Assembly: GCA_963978895.1 (NCBI GenBank)
Contig: OZ022243.1
Span: 10,892,396 to 10,956,395 of the forward strand
DNA length: 64,000 nt
Direction of reading: 5' to 3'
Source: Erpobdella octoculata
Lineage: Eukaryota > Annelida > Clitellata > Hirudinida > Erpobdellidae
The notes below the pieces were generated by a model, which was not told the DNA's origin, searched no databases, and saw nothing but the letters and a program-made list of their open reading frames with translations. Of this stretch, positions 1-11,100 are shown in pieces. The stretch's first letter is position 1; each line of letters opens with the position of its first letter. The position numbers and the translations under genes were made by a program.

Positions 1-4
1 ATTT

Positions 5-133
5 TTATTCGATTTATTTTGAACCATTTCGATATATAAATTTGATTTAATTTTATTTTATTTTTATAGCTCTCTATTGAATTTATTTGTATTCGATTTA
101 TTTTGAACCATATCGATATATAAATTTGATTTA
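5..133. repeat. AT-rich direct repeat, two copies
   Basis: A stretch of about 48 bases beginning ATTCGATTTATTTTGAACCA occurs at 8-55 and again near 90-133 with very few differences. Unit spacing is about 83 bases. No coding content is visible. It may continue to the left of the window. Confidence 0.6.
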
Positions 134-779
134 ATATCAAATTATTTTAAAGTTTTAAGCTTTAACCAAAAGTTTGCGGCCCTATAGAAATTACTTAATT
201 ATTAAAAGTAAAAAACCATAGGCTAGAATTTTTTCAGTTTAATAAATAAAAGTCAGATATAATGCATTTTTCAATTTCTTAAAACAGCTGTTCACAGCAG
301 TGTTACCAAGCAAAACAATAAACTTCTTGGCATCCAGTGTCAAATAAGGATGAGTATCTGATGAAATGTAACAATTATGAAGAGTCAGCAAATAAAGCTA
401 AATAAATTATTTCTGGGTTGCTGTCAATCAATCAATCAATGCGTCAATTTATATAACGCTTCTTTCGAGACATTTGAACGCTCGCTACGAACTGACCGAA
501 AATGTTTTCAGTCCGTGGCAAGAAGAAATGAGAGTCAAATACGTAGTGAGAGAAAGTGGAAAATATTTCCAGAGAAAGGAATCAGAATAAGAACAAGTAA
601 ATCGTTAATGACTTTTTTTTCACAAATCCTTTATATTTTGCAATTCGACAGCTTCTACTTTTTTTAAAATCATTTTTTGATGATAATAAGTGTGTAATAA
701 GTCTGATGATAATAAGTTTGTTCTAATTGAAAAATAAAGTAGAAAAAAATTTTTTTTTTAAACAACGCTCGTATACTTA
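134..779. other. AT-rich region with no supported gene
   Basis: An ORF of 96 codons lies at 377-667, but it has no family resemblance, and its 3' part (GTTAATGACTTTTTTTTCAC then AAATCCTTTATATTTTGC) looks like the end of the dispersed CAAG-type MITE described elsewhere in the window. I see nothing else here. Confidence 0.4.
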
Positions 780-1060
780 TGTACTAAAAGGTTAAAAATA
801 ATACTAAAGTGTCCTTGCGTCTTAAAACACATGGTGTAAAAGACTATAAACTATAATAAAAAAAAAAAAAAAAAAAACTAAAGTGTCCATATTAACATTT
901 TTGAACTAAACTTTTCGTTTGGTGATAAGAAAGTTGGGTGTTATCTGTATAATATATATAACCGACTATCGCCCAACGCTCTTATCTTCAAAACGAATAG
1001 TTTAGTTCATAAAATGTTAATATGGACACTTTAATATTATTTTTAACTTTTCAGTACATT
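780..1060. repeat. Palindromic MITE-like element
   Basis: The left end (GTACTAAAAGGTTAAAAATA at 780) is mirrored by the right end (reverse complement around 1029-1058). A second, longer internal arm, CTAAAGTGTCCATATTAACA near 878, is mirrored near 1000-1033. The arms of the inner palindrome are about 65 bases each. An A-tract (about 19 A) at 858-876 separates the first left arm from the second. The element has no coding capacity. It looks like a foldback element that picked up an internal duplication. Confidence 0.55.
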
Positions 1061-1224
1061 AGTATACAAGCAATGTTTTTAAAAAAAATTATACTTTATA
1101 TTATTTTTTATTTTTAGTGTTTATTCTGTTTAAAAATTCAAATATTATCTATATTTTTATTATTTTTCATTTTTTAGTGTTTAATTTTTTTTTGAATATA
1201 CAAACGGATTAATGTATTTAATGT

Positions 1225-1290
1225 CATCGAAGTACTAACCGAGCTCGACATTGCTTAACTTTGGTGATCGGACGAGTCGCGGTATTTTCA
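1225..1290 (-). pseudogene. 5S rRNA fragment (pseudogene or SINE3-type head)
   Basis: Read on the minus strand, this stretch matches the central part of eukaryotic 5S rRNA, including the segment that as plus-strand reads CGAAGTACTAACC, the GCTCGACATTGCTTAACTT region and GGTGATCGGACGAG. The internal control region of 5S (A box, intermediate element and C box) lies in this part of the gene. Only about 66 of roughly 120 bases are recognisable and the flanking 5' and 3' thirds are missing, so it is a pseudogene or the head of a 5S-derived SINE. No poly-A or LINE tail was recognised. Confidence 0.6.
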
Positions 1291-1742
1291 AAAACAACGT
1301 TTGCGCTGAAACGAACAAACAAATAACATTGCAAGTTAATATAAGCGTTGTAAAAATTGACCACAGTCTTATAAATACATATTCACTAACGTCTCCATCA
1401 GTGACATAACAGTCGATTCAAGATCCTGCATTTCCAGCGCGGATATTGTTTATCACCACAATACGTTTCAACCTTCAAAAATCCCAGAATGGTGATTATT
1501 GTGACCAAATGTACGAAATAACAAGAATTTGGGGAATTCGGAGATGGTGGAGTGAGTGAAGCTGTGTATATTTTTGCGACAGAAGCATGAATCGTGGATG
1601 AAACGTAGTGTTTTAGTGTCTTGAGTCCTAGTTTTTAAAGTCTGAACTATTTATTATATAATACGAAAAACTGTTATAAAGGAAACAATCATTATTACAG
1701 CACCTATGTGATAAGGTTAACAAATATTTTGTTTATTTACAG
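1291..1742. other. Intron or upstream sequence of the nuclear receptor gene
   Basis: No zinc-finger (DNA-binding domain) exon is visible here. The sequence ends in a good acceptor, TTTGTTTATTTACAG, at 1728-1742. It is taken as intron. Confidence 0.4.
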
Positions 1743-2118
1743 CCAGATTCTGGAGCAGTTTATCTTTTGGATTCAGTCTTCGATTTTACAGATAGATTAC
1801 AAAATATGAACTTGACTGACTCTGAACTTGCACTTTTTTCAGCGTATATTCTTCTTTCTCCCGGTTTGTCAATTTAAACGTTCTTGTTGTAAGTTGCATA
1901 CGTTTGATAATTATAGATAACTTAACTTGTCATGCCATCAGACAGGCCAGGCCTTAGAAACAGCTGCCTAATTGAGAAATTCCAGCTTGTCGTTTCTCAA
2001 CATTTGAAAGCAGATATGTTTTTAAACCATCCAAATGACATAGAACTGTTTAGCAAGTTGTTGTTGAAAGTTCCTGAAATGAGACTACTTAATACGGTTC
2101 ATTCTGAAAAAATTTTAG
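1743..2118 (+). CDS. Nuclear receptor ligand-binding-domain exons
   Basis: These two exons (1743-1863 and 1942-2118) are separated by a 78-base intron that splits the Asp codon of the DRPGLRN motif. They contain the most diagnostic part of the receptor: the SELALFSAYILLSP helix, the DRPGLRN loop, an NHPN segment, and the KLLLKVPEMRLLNTVHSEK helix. The donor sites are G|GTTTGT and G|GTACTT; the acceptors are TTTACAG and CCATCAG. Confidence 0.85.
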
Positions 2119-5100
2119 GTACTTTTTTACTGTTCAAGAGTTGTTACTGAAACAAAATGTTTTAGAGAAATGTTTTGTTAAATAGCCGGTATAGCTATTG
2201 AGTGTTTTGAGAATGACTTAATAATAAAATTCATTTTAACAAGTAAAAAATTTTAAAGCCCGAAAAGTCCGATATGTAAAACTTCAATTCTAACGTGGGT
2301 AATCAGACCACAAAGAAAGCTTTTTTGAGTCTTGGAATTTCAACGAGAATCGAACTTTGACCTCGAGTAACAAAAAATACTAACTACACAAGTGGTTTCA
2401 AATTACTTAATACAATTTTTATAATGATTTTTAAATCAGGATTTACCGTGCCATCAATGTGTTCACCTGTCTCGTGTTCTTCAATACGTAATACTGACTA
2501 TCTTGCAGAATTTCGACCACATATGCTCCACCACCGCAAAAATTTGTTTCAGTCAATTGAATGTTCTTGTTTTCCTTTCAATCTGCCTGACCAGCACAAC
2601 AATATGTTATATCACGTTATTTCAACAGAGGAGAGCAAAAGAAGAAGATTTGGAAAGTAAGATTTTATTCTACTAATACTTTTAATTATAAGAAATGTGA
2701 TAATTTTTAATAACCGGCTCTAATAACAGCTGCTAGAATAATTCATTCATCCTGAAATTGTCGCCCCATCTAGATTTTCGCCCTGTGCCGCATCACTGCT
2801 GGCACCGCCCTTAGTTCGGTTACTGGAAATACGTGACAGTTTGGTCTTTCCGTTTCGGCCAAAGCAATTTGACCGCCGATCATTTTTGAACTGAAGACGT
2901 TGCATAATTTACAATTATTTTAGAAATTAGGAGAAGTAAAAGATATTAACAATAGTTTTTTATATAGATTTTACAAAAATTTTGGCAAATTAGTTTGAAA
3001 AAGCCATCACTAATTTTTAAGCTGTTTTGAGTAACTGATCTCTAAATATAACTGGATTACGCTTAGCCTATTAAATGCATTAGAATTTGTGCAGCCACTC
3101 GACCGCCATTTTAGCACTCCCATTGAAAACTAATAAAATTACGAACACAGTGTTTACGTCATTTATTCTATAGCATACCAAAAATATTAGTTGCTGAATG
3201 AGAAGAATTTATGGTGTCGGTCAATCTGCTACATTCATTGCTGAACAAACAACGTGCTTCAAAGTGATGTGAAAAGTATCTTTTGCAAAATTTTATTTTT
3301 GTATGAGTTCCAATATCACCTACTGCAATTTTTAGAATTCATGAATCAAAACATGCAAGATAAACTGTAACGTAAATTCTAATATATTTTGCAGCCCCAA
3401 AACATTAACTTTAACCCTCTACAACAGTATGTATACTGTTACATGTCTTCTGAACCTAACTACTGCTGCTGCTGTAATACGAATGGAAGGTTTGAAAAAG
3501 TTACCAGAGGCATACTTGAAGAGATGAACCAGCAAATGTTTTTTTTTAATTACAGCTAATTTAGACATATATTTTTCAATGGGAATAAAAAACAGTTGGA
3601 AGAGACGTTACAGTTTCTTAAGCTCCGGCTGTAAAAAGATTTAAATTTTTTGGAGTCATTGAATCAACAACCAGTACCCAAACTTTGTCATTCCTTCAAT
3701 CACATCTTGACCATTATTTGATGAATTCAAAACATCAAACCCACACGGATGCCCTTATATATTGGAACATTGACCCAAGCTACTTATGGCTTTCTGGCAG
3801 AAATAACTATTGACATGTTTTGGCAGCACTCACAGGCTGAAATGGATAAAAAAAACTTTGTCGTATGCTTTATCAAAGTCGAAGCAACCGAATGTTAAAT
3901 TTGCTAGAGATAAAAGTAAAACAAAAATAAATATCTAATAAATTTTAAATTTATTTCTATTTTGCAGTGCAAAAAATATTTTGGTATTACATTATTCTAA
4001 AACTGAAACTGAAAGAAATTGAAATAGAAAAGATTTATAAGAAACACTATAAAAACTGAAACTGAACACGTAAAGGAAAAAACGAGTTTTTTAATACAAA
4101 CTTTAATTTCAAATACACTCGATTTAAAAATGCAAAAGATGTTCAAATTAAGTTTTTTTTAATTGAATTATGTATTGTCATCCAATATAAAGCTACGCTG
4201 AAAGTTTCAGCTTTCTAGCTAGTCAAAAAGCTGGTTAAATTTTACTTGCAAGATTTGTGTACAGAGAAAGCCACACACACACAAACAGAGATTTAGATAA
4301 AAGTTTGTAAAAATAAAGCAAAACTGTATACAAAATGAAACTGAAAAAACATAAAGAAATTTTTACAGAAACTGAAACAAATTTTTTTCAAACAGTTTTT
4401 CTCTAACAGTTTCTGTAGCAATTTCAAAGCATTTGTTACTTTGTTACGTCAACTTCAGACCAATTCAGAAATTGACCATCATCAATTTAATCACCATTGT
4501 CAAACTCACAATCGTCATTGTTTGAATAACTTTCTTCCACTTTTTGCTATAGAACTGACGTTGGTTTTTGTGCTCTAGAAAACATCACAAACCGGCTAAA
4601 GCTGGTGTTGGAATTGCTTTAATTCATCACATGACTGAAACGCTTTCGCTTGTGCAATAAGTTTGTTGCGAAAGTGAAAGCCATGAACCAGCCACAGTTA
4701 GAGTCAAAATGCCATAAATTCGCTAAACTTTACTGAGCTGGAATTTTTAAAAGCAGACTTCAAACAATCAACCCAACACTTGAGAATTTGATGGGACAAA
4801 GCGCTAAAACCATCAAATTAGCAGAAAATATTTAAAAACATTGAGACACTCAAAAAAGCTAAAATAATTAAATAAAATGACTGTATAATTTATTAAAACT
4901 TTTAATCTAGGGTTTGCTGTGTTTTTATTTGATTTGTTGATATTTATTTCTGTATTCATAGGAATTATGTTTTTTTGGAATTTTTATCACTTTGATGAAA
5001 GCATCAAAGTGTGTTATGATGTTTCAACAGAAAAATGCTTTTTCACATAGTTGGTTAGGAACATTGGTAGGACTGCCTCATTATAGAGGTCATTCTGAAT

Positions 5101-8100
5101 TTGTTACACAATGACTGTTTCATTTTTTCAGTTATCTGTGCTTTTGCTGAATGTTAGTATTTTTGCCCTTTTTGCTGAATTATGCTTATATAGTCTTCTG
5201 TCTTCTGCTTTCTAATTAATGAATGTTGTAATTTCCTATTGTTTTTGTGATGATTTTTGAACATCTTATTTGTTGTTGGGAGTGCTCTTGAATTTACGAA
5301 ATGGCGCTATAAAAATTTGTTTGAATAATTGATTGAGTTAATAGTTACGCATCTCGGTATTTTAAACGTTTACAATATTCCGTAAACAACAAGTGAAGTG
5401 ACAAAATGGCGGCCAGTGGCTAATTGCAGACAGGGCTAAGCGCGATTCAGTTATATAAATATATAGATAGAAATCATTGGTTTGAGTAGGTAACTTCTTT
5501 TATTCCATAGGAAGGTAAAATTTTCTCCAGATGGAAACTTTCCCTATTTTATTATTTTTAATAAACTACCAAATTTTTTTCTTTAACATTTCAAATAAAA
5601 ACAAAATAATATTTTTGCCATTTTTAATTTGCTTTTTTTTAACTGTTCACTCAGAAACTTAGTTTTGAAAAGCAAGAAAGCCATCGAACTCGTGAAAAGC
5701 AAAATGATTAAAACTGAAAACTTTGTCATGAATGGTAGCCATGATGAATCCTTCAAGTGTCAAAAACTTGCACCGTCATCGTCGTCGGAAATATTACACA
5801 GAACTCCTTCAACGACTTGGTCAACGAGAGATCAATTGGTTTTTAAATCTTCTTCTAACAAACAGTCATTTTTAAAACGCGAAGAGACTGATAAAACAGC
5901 ACTGGTTCAGTCTTTACTTCCTGAGAAAAAGGTAATGAAATAAAACAATTTATTAATGTAGCATTAATTTGTTTTTTAAATAATGAAATAATAAACTAAG
6001 CAAGGCAAAATTAAAAATTTTCTTGACTGATCTGTCCGAATTTTAAGTAATTTCTTCCTGAATCTTAGAGGGCTGTCAACCCCAGCTTCTATAGTATGTA
6101 CGCATAAGGGCTTTGAAATTTTTGGTTTTACTTGTATCATAACTCGTCATCCTGCCAACTCATATAAACAATGAAAATTTGTTACAAGAAAAGACGTTCC
6201 CGAAAAAAAATATAGTAACCAAACATCGGCGAATTCACGGTGGTAAAAAGCACGCGTTTCAATTTTTGCTAAACTGTTGAGAAAGTTGTTGTAAACTGTA
6301 AATATAAGTTATTATAACTTACTTATTGCGTGTGAACTACCTATTCTATTCTGTAGTTTTTTTTAATAACCGTTTAGTGTTTAAAAGAATATTGTATTCA
6401 TTCTACTGAAACCACTAGAATTAAGAAATTGTAAGTTCCATTATAACTATAATAACACTTTTCCCTAGATCATCACGTTTAGGCGTTATTTTATAACTTT
6501 TTTTTTAAATATGCAAACTGCTAAACCTTTCAGGTTTTATACAAAAACACGCCGAATTTTTTTGGTATAATAGAAAAATAAGCACTAAAACAATTTCAGT
6601 TTTATCTTTTGTGCTAATAAATTATCACATTAGTTGATTTTTTAAATTCATTATATTAACTTCACAGCGGTCTTATATGTATGCTTATTTGCTTGATTGC
6701 TTGAATGTTTGCAAACCTTGAAAGTGAAAAATTACCTTCCGTAATATAGGCTCACTCCTTATGACAATGCATTCTATAAAAATTAGAAAACAAATTGGAT
6801 TTTTTTTTAAATTAAAAATAATAATTATTCATGTTTTTAAACAAAAAAATCGAATACAATTAAATAAATGTTTGCTTATATAAATGCGAAAAAATTCGTT
6901 TCAAAAGAAAAATTTGCAGTAAATGAAAAACCGGCACTAGAACTCCGCAACTGAACCCTCTTTTCGACGTGCGCTTCCCCATCAGCAGGCTTCCCCATCA
7001 TCTCGACACAACTTTTCAACGGCATGCTCACACATATTCTGGTTGACCTCTAATTACTCCACCGCGTCTCCAGAAAACACTTGCCGCGGAAACTCTCCAA
7101 AAATCCAAGAAAGTCTAACAACCTTCAGCTACAAGACTTACTTTGCAACACCTTGCCACAAAACTGAATCAAACCTCTTCTCTTTGTTTTTTTTGTGCAA
7201 TACCTTATTTGTGCACTACCAGCTGTAATTTCTCACAAGTTCTAAAACATAGTAGTGGACTCCAATTCAAACTGGGTTTCGCCGTAGCAACCCACATCAT
7301 TTTAATCATTTTCTTTAACAGCAACACGCTGGTTCAGAACCGTGTCCATCACTGCCTCAGTCTTCTCTGCGACCAGATTCTCAACAGCCTTGCTACTCAG
7401 ACAACGCTCAAGCAAAACATTTCCAGAAAAACTCCGATTTTCATTTACTTTGTTGCGGTTTTCTGACAGGAACGCCGCAACGGCTACTGCCACTCTCTTT
7501 ATACCGCAGACCTGACCGCAAAAAATAAGTCTTCATTCGTCTTCTGTTGTGCTGCCTTTTCTTCTATTGTTTTGTCTTGTGCTGCTTTGTTTTCTTCTCT
7601 CGTTTTTTGTGATTCTTCATCTAACAATTTTATTTTCTGCTTTCTCCGATTTTCCAGAACTTCTTCATCAATATCAAATTCATACTCATCATCTTCAGGC
7701 CTGTAGCCTTCATTCAACAACCCCGCCAAAAAACGGTGCAGGCCATCATTTAGTCTCCAGCCCAACTAGTCCCCACTTAACTAGTTGCCACCCAACTAGT
7801 CGCCACCCAACTAGTTGCCAGTCCAACTAGTCACCAGGTTTAGTCACCGACAAATCTAGCTTTGTGTTCATTAGAATTAAATTTTGTGATATAGATTTGA
7901 CCATTTTGTAAGAGTTTTTACTGACATTTCCCAATTACATGTTATTCAAATCAGAGGTTCCCAAACTTCTTTGGCTCTGGACTCACTTGGAAATATTTTT
8001 GACATCTCGAGACCCACTGAATAAAATTAAGCATCGAATACTCAGTAATATCTCATAAATTGAGTCAAAATATTCCGATTTACTGACAGCGTTTAGAAAC

Positions 8101-11100
8101 TTTAGAAATTAGCACATTTAAAACATAAAAATGAAACTTAGGAAAACAGTAAAAAATTTATTGCAATGCAAAAGCAACAGTTTTAACAGTTTAACTAATA
8201 TTTATACTGTCAAGTTTAAAGAATCAATGTGAAAGATGGGCCTGCATGTTACTCATAAGTAAGTCAATGCGTGGTTTAAAACAAGTCAGGCACAGTCTCA
8301 TGTCGTGGTCTGTGCACAGCCTCTTTCTGTATTTAGTTTTCATTGCCGTCAATGCTGAAAATCCAACTTCACATAGGTATGTGGTTAAAAATAGCAACAA
8401 CCTATTCTATATATATGGCCCAATCATAGTCAAATGTTGTTTTTCCGCTAGTTATACCAGAATAAAATATGAAGTTTGCGGGTTACTGAAATAAAAAACG
8501 AAAAAGTTATGTTTTCCTAAAATCTTTCGCGACCCAGTTGCCAGAAGTTTGCGACTCACTTTTGGGTCGCGACCCACAGTTTGGGAAACGTAGATTTAAA
8601 TGACTTGCTAAAAACGTTTTTGAGTGAATTATTCTGTGCTTAATGTGTGTTTGTGCTATATGCAAAACTGAGAAAAAATTTAAACTTTAATAGTTTAAAA
8701 TGAAAAATCAACTGGTTTTTTAAAAGGTTAAATCGATTTGTAGACGGCAAAGATAATAAGAATTTCAAATGGTGATGGATTTTAATTTGGCATAAACATT
8801 GATAATAGGTTATGAGTTCAAGTTTCGGCAAGTTAATAAAATAAGGTTATCAATGACGGTTGTGATAGAGATACAATTAACAAATTGCTTTGTACACAGT
8901 TTCAACAAATTTCTGTACATTTTTTTTAGAATCAAATTAAATCTATGCCAAAGTTATCGAATTTTACATAGCCAAAAATTGTAAACGTCTTTTGTTACAA
9001 GCGAATAATACTAGCAATAGTTTTAAATTCGTATTTTCTAATTACAATTAAACTTAGTTTAAGTTTCAATATAAAGAACAAAAAGTGCTTGATTACAAGT
9101 TGAATAGGGAAGTTTTGATTTATTTTAAAGTAGTGACTATGGAATTGCTCAAATCCATTATATTAATTAACTCCATCGCCGGTTTTGCTGGCTTGCTTGA
9201 ATTTTCGCAAACATTGAAAGTGAAAAGTAACCAACTTTGAGTCATCCAATGGAGCTGAAATTTGAAATAAAAGCTTCCTTCTCAAGCAATACATTCTATT
9301 GAAGTTTAAAAATATAAAAAAAACTTTTTTAATTAAAAATAATTATTGTTTGTTTAACAAGTAAACCGTAAAAAACTAACCCATAAAAACAAAGTTTTTA
9401 TTATAAATCCTTTATATACGATCCTAGATTTTTATTTTATTTGAATTTTTGAAAAAATTTTGAATTTTTTGAAAAAAAATTTTGAATTTTTTGAAAAAAA
9501 TTTTTGAATTTTTTGAAAAAAAATTTTGAATTTTTTGAAAATTTTTTTTGAATTTTTGAATTTTTTGAAAAACTTAATTATACAATATCCGATCAAACTG
9601 AAATTTTGATAGATTCAATTGTCTCGCAGCCCAAGTCGATGTGCCAAATTTCAGCTCGATCGGATAACGGAAAGTGAATTAATTTTGAGACTCAAAGTTT
9701 GTGACCGACAGGAAGACAGACAGACAGACGGGAAGACAATCGAAAATAATATAAAGGATTTAAAAAATAGGTTTTTTTCACAAATCTCTTATATATCCGG
9801 ATTTGCCGGCTTTTCATTTGTTGCAAACAATTTCTTTTACAACAAATTATTTTGGAATTTTCTTATTTGAACATTTATAATTTTGTATTTAATTAGTTTT
9901 TGTTTTAAAACAAAAATAAATATTATTTTTAGTTAAAATTTTTTTTTCTCAAAGATGTTTTCAAATTTCAATAGAATGCATTGTCATTAAAACAAAGTTT
10001 TATTTAAAATTTCAGCCTGATTGGATGACAGGAAGTTAGTTAATTTTTGTATGCAAACATTCAAGCAAGCAAGCAAGAAATCAAGCAAGTAAGCAAGCAA
10101 GACCGGCGGTAGAGCTAATATAAAGAAGTGTATAAAAACAATTCAATGACAATCAAATGAATAATTACATATATAAATTCAAAAAATTGTCATTTTAAAA
10201 GACTTTTTTTGTTATAAATGAAAAACCGACACATCTAGAAATATAAGGAATTTGTGAAAAACCTGGCTTTGACGGCTTACTTATTTATTACTTTAACTTT
10301 GTTACATTATTTTATCTTATATACCAATATTGCGTAAATTCTGTTTTTGTTGTTTCTGTAAATATCTAGAATATACTCAAAACATCAATATTTTATAAAA
10401 ATATTTTTCTGTGTACGTTTGTGAGCGGATCCAATTTATTCGCGCATGTAAGTTGGCCTGGCGACAAACTGGAAGCGACTACTTTGGGACCCATTAGTTG
10501 AATGCCAAATATTTAGACTGCGGCTAGTTGGCCAGCGACTTGTTGGGCGGCGACTTGTTGGGTGGCGACTAGTTGGCTTGTACCTAAAGAGGTGTTCCCT
10601 AAGTTTGTTCTTCTCACCCTTATCACTTATGCTTTGTTTCTCCAGTTCACCTCTCAGCTCACACATCAGGATTTCATACAATGCTTTCAAAACCATTTTT
10701 TAAATGCAGCTTCTGACACCAAATGTTACGATACTGCCAATGGTGTATAGGATTTTTAGAATAGTTTTATAATTTTATTTAACAATAATAAAATTAAGCT
10801 TATCTGTGTGTCTCCTTCTCTAGTATTTTTACAAGCCCTTTAAGGACCATCATTCGACGGGAATATATTGCCCCAAAACCCAGATATACAATTATATTGT
10901 ACGAAAAACTGTAAATCAATTTTAGCCTATTAATAATATGATAATAAATGATTATTAAACTGATCATCATACAAGACTTCAATTTAAACCATTTCGTTTT
11001 AAGGTAAAAGTTTAAGAAAAATCAAAGTATCTCAATAATATTAAATTGCTGTATCGTCGTTTTATAGACGATTTATGTCTCTGCTACATAATATTCCACG

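Larger units (their letters stand above)
7761..10576. mobile_element. DNA element with 15-bp subterminal repeats inserted in gag
   Basis: The left end holds about five copies of a unit close to CCAACTAGTCGCCAC (7761-7832). The right end holds about four copies in inverted orientation (10516-10576). Between them lies 2.7 kb with no transposase, filled with a hAT MITE (7952-8593), an AT-rich tandem repeat (9430-9570) and CAAG-type MITE copies. It interrupts the gag remnant on the minus strand. The inverted subterminal arrays suggest a non-autonomous DNA transposon. A target-site duplication was not seen, so the superfamily is unknown. Confidence 0.5.

Noticed and set aside
5629..5654. ATG at 5629 as a gene start
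   Set aside because: The frame fits better as an internal exon: a good acceptor at 5643-5654 and matching phase with the receptor exon at 2440-2656.
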